Of a stretch of 64,000 bases of DNA, positions 9,251 to 18,285 are shown piece by piece. Position 1 is the stretch's first letter, and each line of letters begins with the position of its first letter. Below the pieces are notes generated by a model that saw only the letters and a list, made by a program, of their open reading frames with translations, ran no database searches and was not told the DNA's origin. The stretch is from Dyadobacter sp. CY323. Its GTDB lineage: Bacteria > Bacteroidota > Bacteroidia > Cytophagales > Spirosomataceae. The position numbers and the translations under genes were made by a program. The stretch covers positions 248,001 through 312,000 of the forward strand of contig NZ_JAJUXH010000010.1 in the NCBI RefSeq assembly GCF_021390245.1, written 5' to 3'.

Positions 9251-9832
9251 ATGATCAACAAAGCCATTCTCAGACAGCAATTTCTACAAAGGCGAATTTC
9301 ATTGTTCGAAGAAGAAAGCCAGAAAAAAAACGACGCCATTTATCGTCTGACAAAAAATGTTTTCAAGGTTTATTCAAAAAAAACCGTACATGTATTTCTC
9401 CCGCAGCCTGAAAAAAATGAGGTGGATACCTGGAAGCTGGTCAGATGGTTTTGGGCGAATTTGCCTAAATCACAGATCGTCGCACCTTATGTCATTCCCG
9501 GAACATTTGAAATGGAGCATTATGAGCTGAATAAAAACACACCACTTATTCTCAACCGTTGGAAAATCCCTGAGCCCGACCCTGTTAAGTCGAAAAAGAT
9601 CCATGAAGATCAGATTGATGCTGTGCTGGTCCCACTTTTGATTTTTGATAAAAAAGGATATCGCGTCGGCTACGGAGGCGGATATTATGATCGTTTTCTG
9701 AAAAAGTGCCGCCCGGATACGGTCAAAATAGGTGTATCATTTTTTGAGCCTGTGGATGAAATCGGGGACCTTGATGCGCACGATGTACCGTTAAATATGT
9801 GTATTACACCGGAATATGTGTACCGATTCTAA
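9251..9832 (+). CDS. 5-formyltetrahydrofolate cyclo-ligase
   Basis: 193 residues, usual for the MTHFS/YgfA family, which converts 5-formyl-THF to 5,10-methenyl-THF with ATP. The C-terminal signature VPLLIFDKKGYRVGYGGGYYDRFL is spread over residues about 130-153 and includes the Gly-rich ATP/folate loop GYGGGYYD. The N-terminal LRQQFLQRR helix is typical. It starts three bases after the lipoprotein gene stop, indicating an operon. Confidence 0.88.
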   Translation: MINKAILRQQFLQRRISLFEEESQKKNDAIYRLTKNVFKVYSKKTVHVFLPQPEKNEVDTWKLVRWFWANLPKSQIVAPYVIPGTFEMEHYELNKNTPLILNRWKIPEPDPVKSKKIHEDQIDAVLVPLLIFDKKGYRVGYGGGYYDRFLKKCRPDTVKIGVSFFEPVDEIGDLDAHDVPLNMCITPEYVYRF

Positions 9833-9841
9833 ATTTCCTTG

Positions 9842-9849
9842 TAAATTTG
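9842..9849 (+). promoter_or_regulatory. -7 element TAAATTTG before asd
   Basis: TAAATTTG fits TAnnTTTG and lies 65 bases before the asd start codon, just after the stop of the previous gene. No good -33 TTG is present at 19-20 bases, so only the -7 box supports it. Confidence 0.4.
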
Positions 9850-9914
9850 CGGCACTTTTCGCCTTTTCTGACGAAGTGTAAAATCAATTTTATCCATTTA
9901 ATCTCAATGCAAGA

Positions 9915-10925
9915 ATGAAAATCGCAGTAGTAGGCGCTACCGGTTTGGTGGGCGGCGAAATCCTCAAAGTGCTCGAAGAGCGTAATTTCCCGGTGACGGA
10001 ATTGTTAGCCGTTGCATCAGAAAGATCTGTTGGTAAGGAAGTTACATTCAAGGGTAAACAGATAAAGGTGATCGGATTTGAGGACGCGATTGCTGCCAAA
10101 CCTGAAATAGCGATATTTTCGGCCGGCGGCGGTACATCTCTTGCACTTGCACCGAAATTTGCGGAGGCCGGTATTACCGTAATTGACAACTCATCAGCTT
10201 GGAGAATGGACCCTACGAAGAAACTCGTAGTACCAGAAATCAATGCCGGCGAATTGACCAAAGAAGATAAGATCATTGCAAATCCAAACTGCTCCACCAT
10301 TCAAATGGTGGTGGTTCTTAATCCTTTGCACAAAAAATATAAAGTCAAACGCGTTGTTGTCTCAACTTACCAGTCGGTAACCGGCACAGGAAAAGCGGCA
10401 GTTGACCAACTTTTCTCAGAACGTTCGGGCGACCACAGCAAAAGTAAAGTATACCCACATCAGATCGACCTGAATGTGCTGCCTCATATCGATGTATTCC
10501 TGGATAACGGTTACACCAAGGAGGAAATGAAAATGACGAATGAAACGAAGAAAATCATGGGCGACGACAGCATTGCTGTTACCGCCACTACCGTTCGCAT
10601 TCCAACCATTGGCGGTCACTCTGAGGCAGTTAACATCGAATTTGAAAATGAATTTGACCTGGACGAAGTTCGCCAGATCCTCAGCGAGGCGGAAGGTGTA
10701 ATCTTGCAGGATGATCCTAAAAACGCATTGTACCCAATGCCTTTAACGGCTCACGGAAAAGACGAAACTTTTGTAGGCCGCATCCGTCGCGACGAATCAC
10801 AACCTAAGACATTGAATTTGTGGATCGTAGCTGATAACCTAAGAAAAGGTGCAGCGACCAATACCGTTCAGATCGCCGAGTTTTTAGCAAAACACGATTT
10901 GGTTGGTGTTGCGCAGGAAGTGTAG
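9915..10925 (+). CDS. asd: Aspartate-semialdehyde dehydrogenase
   Basis: 336 residues. It has an N-terminal NADP-binding GATGLVG, the catalytic cysteine C126 in NPNCSTIQM, and the GGHSEAVNIEF segment with the acid/base histidine. It reduces aspartyl phosphate to aspartate semialdehyde, the branch-point precursor of lysine/diaminopimelate, threonine and methionine. It appears to be a single-gene unit: a -7 element lies in front and a terminator hairpin behind. Confidence 0.95.
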   Translation: MKIAVVGATGLVGGEILKVLEERNFPVTELLAVASERSVGKEVTFKGKQIKVIGFEDAIAAKPEIAIFSAGGGTSLALAPKFAEAGITVIDNSSAWRMDPTKKLVVPEINAGELTKEDKIIANPNCSTIQMVVVLNPLHKKYKVKRVVVSTYQSVTGTGKAAVDQLFSERSGDHSKSKVYPHQIDLNVLPHIDVFLDNGYTKEEMKMTNETKKIMGDDSIAVTATTVRIPTIGGHSEAVNIEFENEFDLDEVRQILSEAEGVILQDDPKNALYPMPLTAHGKDETFVGRIRRDESQPKTLNLWIVADNLRKGAATNTVQIAEFLAKHDLVGVAQEV

Positions 10926-10950
10926 GAATTGAAAAAAAATATATTAGATG

Positions 10951-10979
10951 AAAGAGCTGCCTAAAAGTGGCTCTTTTTT
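10951..10979 (+). terminator. Intrinsic terminator after asd
   Basis: AAAGAGC (10951-10957) pairs with GCTCTTT (10970-10976) and is followed by a T-run, about 25 bases after the asd stop. Confidence 0.65.
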
Positions 10980-11002
10980 CTTTTTCCCTCTTCTCCTTTC
11001 TT

Positions 11003-11066
11003 CCCCTAAATCCCCTGAAGGGAACTTTTCTTTACTCCATATTATGCCCTTTTAGGGGTTTAGGGG
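11003..11066. repeat. Inverted CCCCTAAATCCCC-type intergenic repeat
   Basis: The left arm at 11003-11022 (CCCCTAAATCCCCTGAAGGG) and the right arm at 11047-11066 (CCCTTTTAGGGGTTTAGGGG) are reverse complements apart from small single-base gaps, with about 24 bases between them. It lies between the converging asd and nuoD genes and could also fold as a terminator for nuoD. Units of this CCCCTAAATCCCC type are, from general knowledge, frequent intergenic repeats in Bacteroidota. Confidence 0.65.
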
Positions 11067-11081
11067 TTTAAGGCTTTGGGA

Positions 11082-12299
11082 TCACCTATCCACCTCCCCC
11101 ATTACCACATCAATCGATCCGATAACGGCTACCAGATCAGCTAGTAATGCGCCTTTTGTAATTTCGCCGATCACCGAAAGGTTATGGAAACAACATGAGC
11201 GGGCTTTGCATCGTACCGGAATGTCCGAACGGCCGTCGGTTCTGAAATAAAAGCCAAGTTCACCTTTCGGGCTTTCGCCTCTGACGTAAAAATCCATGGC
11301 TTTCGGACGTATCTTTTTAGGAACTAATGCCTGAGGATTAAAGTCTCTTGTTCTTTTGTAGTCACCTGTAAGTTGTGCAATGCTCTGTTCGATCAGCTTT
11401 ACCGATTCCTGACATTCCACCACCCGCACCCAGGTCCGGTCCCAGCAATCGCCGGTGGTGCCCATCTTCCCTTCTCCGATCGGTATCTCAAAATCAAGTT
11501 CCGGATAAACAGAATAGCCATCCACCTTTCGGAGGTCATACCTCAATCCCGAGCCCCGTAACATGGGGCCCGTGCAGCCGTAGTTAACCGCCACAGGCAA
11601 TGGGAGCACTCCGACGTTAGCCGTACGCTGAATGAAAATCTTATTATCGATTACAAGCTGTTGTAATTCAACAAGTTTCGGTTTTAAATATTTAATAAAC
11701 TCTAAACACCTTTCTTCAAAACCAACCGGTAAATCATAGAAAAGCCCGCCGATCCAGATGTAATTGTAAAGCATTCTGGCCCCGCAGGTCCATTCGAGCA
11801 AACGCAGGATCTGTTCCCGGTCGCGCATCATCCAAAGAAACGGCGTATATGCTCCAATATCCATGGCATAGGTACCCAGCGCTACGAAATGCGAAGCCAG
11901 TCGGTTCAGTTCGGCGACTACTACCCGGATGTACTCAATGCGTTTCGGAATATCATTTTCGATGCCTAGCATTCTCTCCACGCCCATTACATATGCGTGT
12001 TCGGAATTCATCGCCGCAACATAGTCCAGCCGGTCTACGTAAGGAATGATCTGGTTGTATGGAAGGGATTCGGCGTGTTTTTCAAAACAGCGGTGTAAGT
12101 ATCCGAGATGTGGGACGACGTCTACCACCACTTCACCGTCTGTCACTACCTCCAATCTCAAAACCCCGTGAGTAGAAGGGTGTTGCGGCCCCATATTCAA
12201 CACCATCTCTTCGGTACGAAGATTTTCGGAGTTGTATTTTGTAGGCACGGAAACCGTCAGATATTCCGGTTTATACTCGTATTGGATCGTGTTGCTCAT
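11082..12299 (-). CDS. nuoD: NADH-quinone oxidoreductase subunit D
   Basis: 405 residues of the 49-kDa subunit family, the quinone-site subunit of complex I at the membrane-arm junction. Signatures are NMGPQHPSTHGVLRL near the N-terminus, YLHRCFEKHAE, the YVDRLDYVAAMNSEHAY segment, RGESPKGELGFY and the end motif SIDVVMGEVDR. The gene stands alone: no other nuo gene is in the window. It starts two bases after the stop of the GHL10 hydrolase gene, implying translational coupling. Its 3' side runs into the inverted CCCCTAAATCCCC repeat. Confidence 0.93.
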   Translation of the reverse strand: MSNTIQYEYKPEYLTVSVPTKYNSENLRTEEMVLNMGPQHPSTHGVLRLEVVTDGEVVVDVVPHLGYLHRCFEKHAESLPYNQIIPYVDRLDYVAAMNSEHAYVMGVERMLGIENDIPKRIEYIRVVVAELNRLASHFVALGTYAMDIGAYTPFLWMMRDREQILRLLEWTCGARMLYNYIWIGGLFYDLPVGFEERCLEFIKYLKPKLVELQQLVIDNKIFIQRTANVGVLPLPVAVNYGCTGPMLRGSGLRYDLRKVDGYSVYPELDFEIPIGEGKMGTTGDCWDRTWVRVVECQESVKLIEQSIAQLTGDYKRTRDFNPQALVPKKIRPKAMDFYVRGESPKGELGFYFRTDGRSDIPVRCKARSCCFHNLSVIGEITKGALLADLVAVIGSIDVVMGEVDR

Positions 12300-12301
12300 A
12301 A

Positions 12302-13870
12302 CTAAAATCTCACCAGTTTCTGATCGTGAACTTCCACCCGCAATGGCCCGATCGGCCGGCTTTCATTATGCAGCCGATCCACTGCAGTTACATAGTAAAC
12401 ATATCGCGAACCGGATTCAGCAGTCTGATCGATAAATTTTTCACCTTCGTGGCACATTCCCAAAATCCGGCGCGGGTCATGAGCGGTCGCCTTTTCTTCT
12501 GCCGAGAACCGGTAGATCACATAGTACCAGGCTCTGTCGCCGTCGGACGCTTCATCCGGCCTATCCCAGGTTAGTTCCAAACCTTTCGAAAGTAAGGTTG
12601 CTTTCAGGCTTTTCGGTGCCAGCGGCGGAGTGCGGTCTTTCCAGGGCATCGTCGGGACTAATGCAGGGTAGCGGAAAAAATCCCGGCGAAGAGAATCAAC
12701 AAATCCCAAACTATTTCCTCGCAGCGACCGGGAGCTGAAAAAGATAGCCCCGTCCGTTTCGCTATCCCGCAGATAACGGATCTGATTCGGTACTTCCACG
12801 GGGTTGGACCAATGCGTATCTCTGTCTTTATACCCGACACGATAGGCCCCTATCCCTATATATAAATGCCTTTCGAACGAATTTTCGGTCCACCAGTCAA
12901 CCAGGTTTCTATACGGTACGCGATTGAATCCGGAAGAAAAATACACTTGCGGCGCAATGTAATCCACCCAGCCTTCTTTCACCCATTTTCTGCTATCCGC
13001 AAAAAGATCGTCGTAAGATGCCAATGCGCCAAAGGTTTTTGATCCCTCGGCTTCGCGGTCCTTATTTCTCCAAACCCCGAAAGGACTGATACCGAATTTA
13101 AGTTTTGGCTTTACTGCAGCTAATGCATCATGGATCTGTTTCACCAGAAGATCGACATTATGCCGACGCCAATCCGCTTTGTTGGTATGACCGTCCGCAT
13201 ATTTCCGGAATGTAGCCTCATCCTGGATCACCTGTCCGGGAGAAGCGTATGGATAGAAATAATCATCAAAATGGATTCCGTCGACATCGTAATTTCTGGC
13301 GACGTTCACGGTCATGTCGGTGATAAACTGGCGCACTTCCGGGAGACCAAAGTCGAACAATTTATATCCGTCATAAGTCAAAATCCATTCCGGATGTATT
13401 TTGCTGATGTTTTCTGAAGAAACGCTGGTAGAAGATTTGTGGACTAACCGATTGAGATTAAGCCAGGCATGAAATTCCAGTCCGCGGCGGTGCGCCTCAA
13501 CGATCATGAAATCCAGCGGGTCCCACATGGGCTCCGGCCGCCTGCCTTGTCGGCCAGTTAGCCATTCCGACCACGGTTCCGGGCTTTTGGCATAAAATGC
13601 ATCCCCGGCTGCCCGCACCTGCACGAATACCGCATTCATGCCTACTTTTTTGTGAAAATCGAGAAGATTGGAAAACTCTTGCTGCTGTTCTTCTGGCAAG
13701 AGATTTTTACTGCTTGGCCAGTCGATGTTATCAACAGTGGCTATCCAAACTGCTCTGAACTCTCTTTTGGGGGGCAAAATCTCGTCAGTCTCGGCAGATT
13801 GGGCAATGCAGCTTTCCATTAAAAACATCACTATCGCAAAGGAAAGCGCAACAATTTTAATTTTTTTCAC
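12302..13870 (-). CDS. GHL10 (DUF187) family glycoside hydrolase-like exported protein
   Basis: About 522 residues. The N-terminus KKIKIVALSFAIVMFLMESCIAQ is a signal peptide, and the GTG at 13870 that begins it lies about 44 bases after a plausible transcription start, so I prefer it to an upstream frame extension to 14002 that runs through the promoter. The catalytic-domain signatures are REFRAVWIATVDNIDWPS, GMNAVFVQVRAAGDAFY, LEFHAWLNLNR, and YDVDGIHFDDYFYPY with the likely acidic pair. A C-terminal fibronectin-III-like domain (LKATLLSKGLELTWDRP onward) follows. Family members act on cell-surface or peptidoglycan-related glycans; the substrate here is unknown. It is translationally coupled to nuoD. 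Confidence 0.85.
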   Translation of the reverse strand: MKKIKIVALSFAIVMFLMESCIAQSAETDEILPPKREFRAVWIATVDNIDWPSSKNLLPEEQQQEFSNLLDFHKKVGMNAVFVQVRAAGDAFYAKSPEPWSEWLTGRQGRRPEPMWDPLDFMIVEAHRRGLEFHAWLNLNRLVHKSSTSVSSENISKIHPEWILTYDGYKLFDFGLPEVRQFITDMTVNVARNYDVDGIHFDDYFYPYASPGQVIQDEATFRKYADGHTNKADWRRHNVDLLVKQIHDALAAVKPKLKFGISPFGVWRNKDREAEGSKTFGALASYDDLFADSRKWVKEGWVDYIAPQVYFSSGFNRVPYRNLVDWWTENSFERHLYIGIGAYRVGYKDRDTHWSNPVEVPNQIRYLRDSETDGAIFFSSRSLRGNSLGFVDSLRRDFFRYPALVPTMPWKDRTPPLAPKSLKATLLSKGLELTWDRPDEASDGDRAWYYVIYRFSAEEKATAHDPRRILGMCHEGEKFIDQTAESGSRYVYYVTAVDRLHNESRPIGPLRVEVHDQKLVRF

Positions 13871-14199
13871 TATATAACCAATGCAAAATGTTAATCCAGT
13901 CAAAGTAACGTAATTTGAAACAAAGTTAGCCGAGAAGCGCCTTAAATTCATTCGATCATGGGCTCCCCGTGCTTGAAACGGCTTATACACCTTGTTTACC
14001 ACTTTCTTGACTTTTTTATATTTTGTGGTAAAAAAGGCTCTGATTTAGAAATATCGGACACTAGAAACAAAAGGTTTATTATTGTAATTGTGAATAATTT
14101 TTCTGCATATTTATTGTGTAATTACAAGGATTTTTGTGACTTAAAGTAAACAGGAAATGTTGTGAATGCAGCCAGTAACGTTTAAACATACATCCCATA
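13871..14199. other. Divergent intergenic region, 329 bp
   Basis: AT-rich spacer between the GHL10 gene (minus) and glycogen synthase (plus). It holds the minus-strand -7 element at 13921-13928 and a perfect 8-bp inverted pair TTGTAATT / AATTACAA around 14083-14130. I see no convincing promoter for the glycogen synthase gene and no coding sequence. Confidence 0.5.
13921..13928 (-). promoter_or_regulatory. -7 element TAACTTTG for the GHL10-nuoD unit
   Basis: On the minus strand TAACTTTG matches TAnnTTTG, 50 bases before the chosen GTG start. A start of transcription here would exclude any upstream extension of the protein. Confidence 0.5.
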
Positions 14200-16014
14200 T
14201 TGGAACCTTTTGTTAAAACCACTAAGAAAAACGTCCTGTTTGAAATTGCATGGGAGGTTTGTAATCAAGTTGGAGGAATATACACAGTTATAAGAACCAA
14301 AGTCCCTGCTATGGTAGAAAAGTGGGACGAAAACTACTTTCTGCTGGGGCCTTATTTCGAGAAAAAAGCATCATCGGAATTTGAAGAAATAACAGATCTG
14401 GAAGACTCTCCCGCAGGCAGGGTAGTGAGGAGAATGCGTGACATGGGCTACATTGTGCACTATGGCTACTGGCTGGTTACCGGCAAGCCGCGCGTAATCC
14501 TTTTCGACCTTGATAGCATCTCAAAGGAATTGGACCAGATCAAATTCAACCTGTGGGAACGCAGCAGGATCCCGACCATTAATGCAGAGCCACTGGTAAA
14601 CCAGACACTTTGCTTTGGCGAAATGACCCGGATATTTTTAAAAGAATATGCCGAGGAAAATGCTAAACGTGAGGACATTACGGCTCAATTTCATGAGTGG
14701 ATGGCCAGTAGCGGATTACCAGACCTGAAACGCGACAATGTGAAAGTCGCTATGACCTTCACTACCCACGCGACCATGCTGGGACGTTATCTGGCGCAGA
14801 ATGTCACTGGATTTTACAATAAGCTCCCGTTTTTCGACTGGGAGCAGGAAGCCAAAAATTATGGGATATTAACCCAATGTTCCATCGAGAGACAATCCGC
14901 ATTGAGCGCGCATGTGCTTACCACGGTGAGTGATGTTACGGCGCGTGAATGCGAAGTCTTCCTCGGCAGAATGCCTGATCTGGTAACACCAAACGGACTG
15001 AACGTCGTCCGTTTCCAGGCAGTACACGAATTTCAAAACCTGCATTTAAAACATAAGGAACGGATCCACGAGTTTGTTCTGGGGCATTTCTTCCCGAGCT
15101 ATTCGTTTGATCTGGATAAAACACTTTACTTCTTCACTTCCGGACGTTATGAATATAGTAACAAAGGTTACGACCTCACGCTGGAAGCTTTGGCACGTCT
15201 GAACTGGAAAATGGTGCAGGCGAATATGGATATGACCGTCGTGATGTTCATTGTGACCAAACAACCTTACTATTCCGTCAACCCCGACGTGCTGCAGTCG
15301 CGGGCGGTTTTGAATGAGTTGCAGGAAACGTGTACGGCGATTGAGAAAGAGGTTGGGGAAAAACTTTTCCTGGCTACGGCGTCCGGCGCTGATCACAAAA
15401 TGCCCGATCTCAATAATTTCGTCGATGAATATTGGCGGCTGCGGCTGCGGAGAACCATTCAAAGCTGGAAAACGGATAAACTTCCTGCATTCGTTACGCA
15501 CGATCTGAAAGAAGAAGATGGTATTACCGAATTCTGTAAACGGGCCAATCTGGTCAACAATGAGCGTGACCGCGTTAAAATCGTTTACCATCCGGATTTC
15601 ATTTCTTCGACCAATCCATTATTCGGGCTCGATTATGGCCAGTTTGTCCGCGGCTGCCATTTGGGTGTCTTTCCTAGCTATTATGAGCCCTGGGGTTACA
15701 CGCCGCTCGAATGCGTGGTTCGCGGGGTCCCGACTGTGACGAGCGACTTGTCGGGTTTTGGGGATTACATCATGCAAATCATGCGGGATTATGAAAACAG
15801 GGGCATTTATGTCATCAATAGAAAGTCACAAACATTCACGCAGGCGGCAGACCAGCTTGCTGACATTCTTTTCAAATTTGTGAGAATGCAGCGCCGCGAC
15901 CGCATTATGCAACGAAACCGTGTTGAAAATATCTCGGACGTTTTCGACTGGACCAATCTGCGGTCGTATTACGATACCGCGCATGATCTGGCGACGAAAC
16001 GGAAGAAGCCGTAA
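14200..16014 (+). CDS. Glycogen synthase, eukaryote-type (GT3 family)
   Basis: 604 residues of the fungal/animal GYS class rather than bacterial GlgA (GT5). Visible marks are FEIAWEVCNQVGGIYTVIRTK, spanning the nucleotide-sugar loop near residues 11-31; FTTHATMLGRYLA; QCSIERQSALSAHVLTTVS; TPNGLNVVRF; and the C-terminal YYEPWGYTPLECVVRG, whose acidic residue contacts the donor, followed by PTVTSDLSGFGDY. It extends alpha-1,4-glucan, probably from UDP-glucose. The start is a TTG: an in-frame stop lies at 14176-14178 and no ATG or GTG lies between it and this codon. It is a single-gene unit ended by a strong terminator; no branching enzyme or phosphorylase is nearby. Confidence 0.9.
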   Translation: MEPFVKTTKKNVLFEIAWEVCNQVGGIYTVIRTKVPAMVEKWDENYFLLGPYFEKKASSEFEEITDLEDSPAGRVVRRMRDMGYIVHYGYWLVTGKPRVILFDLDSISKELDQIKFNLWERSRIPTINAEPLVNQTLCFGEMTRIFLKEYAEENAKREDITAQFHEWMASSGLPDLKRDNVKVAMTFTTHATMLGRYLAQNVTGFYNKLPFFDWEQEAKNYGILTQCSIERQSALSAHVLTTVSDVTARECEVFLGRMPDLVTPNGLNVVRFQAVHEFQNLHLKHKERIHEFVLGHFFPSYSFDLDKTLYFFTSGRYEYSNKGYDLTLEALARLNWKMVQANMDMTVVMFIVTKQPYYSVNPDVLQSRAVLNELQETCTAIEKEVGEKLFLATASGADHKMPDLNNFVDEYWRLRLRRTIQSWKTDKLPAFVTHDLKEEDGITEFCKRANLVNNERDRVKIVYHPDFISSTNPLFGLDYGQFVRGCHLGVFPSYYEPWGYTPLECVVRGVPTVTSDLSGFGDYIMQIMRDYENRGIYVINRKSQTFTQAADQLADILFKFVRMQRRDRIMQRNRVENISDVFDWTNLRSYYDTAHDLATKRKKP

Positions 16015-16054
16015 AAACGAAAAGACCCGCAAAAATGGCGGGTCTTTTCGTTTT
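16014..16054. terminator. Very strong bidirectional terminator
   Basis: A perfect 17-bp stem (16014-16030 with 16038-16054) has a 7-nt loop, with an A-run at one side and a T-run at the other. It separates the converging glycogen synthase and ATPase genes, and its left arm overlaps the stop codon region of the synthase gene. Confidence 0.9.
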
Positions 16055-16066
16055 ATATTCATACCC

Positions 16067-17230
16067 TTACAAAGCCGCATTCAGATAATTTTTTACAGTA
16101 GCAATACTGCATACCTGAATATTTTCCCGTAGAAGGTAATCTTCGGCCGAAGGCGTAACAACAAGTAGTAACGGATTTCCTAAATCCTGCTGTGCAAGTG
16201 TATTTCCGCGACTAAGGCTCGGACTATTTGTATATTTTATTTCAATCGCAATTTTCACACTTGTTCCTTTAACCAAAATCAGATCAAGTTCGGCTCCATC
16301 GTGCGTCCGGTAAAAGAAAGGTTGCACATTAAACGGTAATGCCGCAATGATTTGCTGAATAACATATCCCTCCCAGGAATTACCGATGATAATATTCCCA
16401 GCCAGATCTTCTGAACTTGTTATTCCTGCCAAAGAATGCAACATGCCGGAATCACGGATATAAATCTTTGGTGTTTTAACGAGACGCTTATTCACATTTA
16501 TATGCCAAGGTAACAAGCGCCGGATCAAGAATGCATTTTCCAGATAATCCAGGTACGTTTGAATCGTCGGCACAGTCATTTTTAATGAATTTGCCAATTG
16601 CGAGATATTCAGCAAGCCTCCATGCACACTTACAAGCATGTTTAACAACAATCTTACATTACTCGGATTTCCAGGCAGCCCCAGCAATGGCAGATCTCTT
16701 TCGATGTAAGTATTAACAAAATCACTCATTTTTCTGAATGAAGATCTGTCAGAAACCGCCAGCAACATAGCAGGATAACCGCCTCGTAACCAATGTACTG
16801 AATAGGCAACTTCATTGTGAACCTCATCAAATTGCAGAGGATGAAGTTCAAGATAGGAAATGCGCCCTGCCAAAGTTTCTGAACTGTTCTTTAGCATATC
16901 GGGCGAAGCTGAGCCCAGCAGAAGAAATCTACCTGGCTCTCGCTGACGATCTATCAACGAGCGCATTAACGGAAACAGTGATGGCATACGTTGAATTTCA
17001 TCCAGGATAATCATGCTTTCACGCCTTTCGTCCAGATAGAGTTCGGCATCTCTCAAGCGTGCGAGATCCGCATTTGATTCCAGATCCAGGTAAATGGATG
17101 GCTTTTCAAATCGTTGTTGCAGATTTTTCACTAATGTAGTTTTGCCAACTTGTCTTGGACCAACCAACGCGACCGCAGGATTATCCGAAATCTGCTCAAA
17201 AAGCTCATTTTCAATGATTCGATCAAACAT
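16067..17230 (-). CDS. AAA_14/DUF4143-type ATP-binding protein
   Basis: 387 residues. The Walker A motif GPRQVGKTT is at residues 24-32, and Walker B MIILDEIQR has D77-E78. An arginine-finger-like LLLGSASPDML segment comes next, then a winged-helix-like linker and a C-terminal DUF4143 region with an endonuclease-like fold segment (DGAELDLILVKG, IEIKYT). Members of this family are widespread, patchily distributed single genes of unknown function, often thought to be mobile or strain-variable. It has no partner gene here and sits between a terminator and prmA. The D-E-K pattern (ELDLIL, IEIKY) resembles a restriction-endonuclease-like core, but activity is not established. Confidence 0.8.
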   Translation of the reverse strand: MFDRIIENELFEQISDNPAVALVGPRQVGKTTLVKNLQQRFEKPSIYLDLESNADLARLRDAELYLDERRESMIILDEIQRMPSLFPLMRSLIDRQREPGRFLLLGSASPDMLKNSSETLAGRISYLELHPLQFDEVHNEVAYSVHWLRGGYPAMLLAVSDRSSFRKMSDFVNTYIERDLPLLGLPGNPSNVRLLLNMLVSVHGGLLNISQLANSLKMTVPTIQTYLDYLENAFLIRRLLPWHINVNKRLVKTPKIYIRDSGMLHSLAGITSSEDLAGNIIIGNSWEGYVIQQIIAALPFNVQPFFYRTHDGAELDLILVKGTSVKIAIEIKYTNSPSLSRGNTLAQQDLGNPLLLVVTPSAEDYLLRENIQVCSIATVKNYLNAAL

Positions 17231-17381
17231 ATTTGAAAAATTAATCCCGTAAATTTAAAATTAAATTTTAAAATATCGGTATTAATTTTGGGATTTAAAG
17301 CATAAATCAGGAAGCAAACCTCTCCTAATGAGAGATTCTTAGTACCTTTTACCACATTTAAAAAGGCTTTAAAGAAACCAA

Positions 17382-18215
17382 ATGAATTACATTGAAGTTG
17401 AAATCCACGTCGAGGCCGATTTTTCGGAAATCATCGTGGCAGAGTTGGGTGAGGCTGGATATGAGTCTTTTGTTGAGACAGAAGATGGGTTGCTGGCCTA
17501 CATTCAGGAAGAGGGTTTTGACCAAAAAATATTAGATGAACTGACTGCCAAATACCAGGATTTAACGACAATAGCGACCTCCTGGAAATCGTTAGAAAGG
17601 AGAAATTGGAACGAGGAGTGGGAAAAAAGCTACGAACCGATTGTAGTCGGTACTAAAATCCGGGTTAGAGCAACCTTTCATGAACCGGACCCTTCTTTTA
17701 CATATGATTTACTGATTCAACCCAAAATGTCATTTGGTACCGGCCACCACGAAACCACCTGGCTGGTGATGAATGAGCAATTGAACCTACCTCACGACGG
17801 CTTTTCTGTTATGGATGTGGGATGTGGAACGGGCATTCTGTCCATTTTAGCCGCCAAACTTGGTGCAACGAGTTTGCTTGGGTTTGATATCGATGAATGG
17901 GCAGTCGAGAATACCGTGGAGAATTTTGAAATGAATGAATTGTCTGCGGAAACCGAGGTTTTTCAGGGTACCATTGACAAAGTTGAGGGTGGAAAAATGT
18001 TCGGAGGGATTTTGGCGAATATCAACCGGAATATCCTTCTCGCAGAAATACCGAAATATCTTCAGCATTTGAAACCAGGCGGCTGGCTTGTGACAAGTGG
18101 CTTTTACGAGGTGGATCAGGCTGATATAGAGCAATGTGCATTTAATAATGGTTTGAAGAAATTAAGATCAAATACACGAAATCAATGGGCTTGCGTTGTA
18201 TTTGAAAAGATTTGA
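17382..18215 (+). CDS. prmA: Ribosomal protein L11 methyltransferase
   Basis: 277 residues, normal for PrmA. A short N-terminal substrate-recognition domain (1-60) leads to the SAM-binding domain with DVGCGTGILS at 145-154, FDIDEWAV for the ribose contact, and the NxxxNI/L-type catalytic segment GILANINRNILL. It trimethylates ribosomal protein L11. It probably has its own promoter in the gap after the divergent ATPase gene (a TACCTTTT box lies about 25 bases before the ATG), and it is 70 bases upstream of the giant exported protein gene in the same direction. Confidence 0.92.
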   Translation: MNYIEVEIHVEADFSEIIVAELGEAGYESFVETEDGLLAYIQEEGFDQKILDELTAKYQDLTTIATSWKSLERRNWNEEWEKSYEPIVVGTKIRVRATFHEPDPSFTYDLLIQPKMSFGTGHHETTWLVMNEQLNLPHDGFSVMDVGCGTGILSILAAKLGATSLLGFDIDEWAVENTVENFEMNELSAETEVFQGTIDKVEGGKMFGGILANINRNILLAEIPKYLQHLKPGGWLVTSGFYEVDQADIEQCAFNNGLKKLRSNTRNQWACVVFEKI

Positions 18216-18244
18216 ATCCGGCAACAAGCGCGAAGGTCAAAAGA

Positions 18245-18285
18245 AGCTAATAGCTGATCGCTAAAAGCCAATAGCTAATTACCAC
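18245..18285 (+). repeat. GCTAAAAGC-type interspersed leader repeat, copy 2
   Basis: The sequence contains AAGCTAATAGCTGATC, then GCTAAAAGCCAATAGCTA, ending nine bases before the ATG at 18286. It shares GCCAATAGCTA with copy 1 and GCTAAAAGC-like words with copies 1 and 3, and is in the sense orientation like them. Confidence 0.65.

Noticed and set aside
14003..14199. Longer N-terminus for the GHL10 protein reaching to 14002
   Set aside because: It runs through the likely promoter and would place the signal peptide 45 residues inside the protein.
15046..15591. A 181-codon minus-strand reading frame inside the glycogen synthase gene
   Set aside because: Antisense shadow of a highly conserved enzyme gene.
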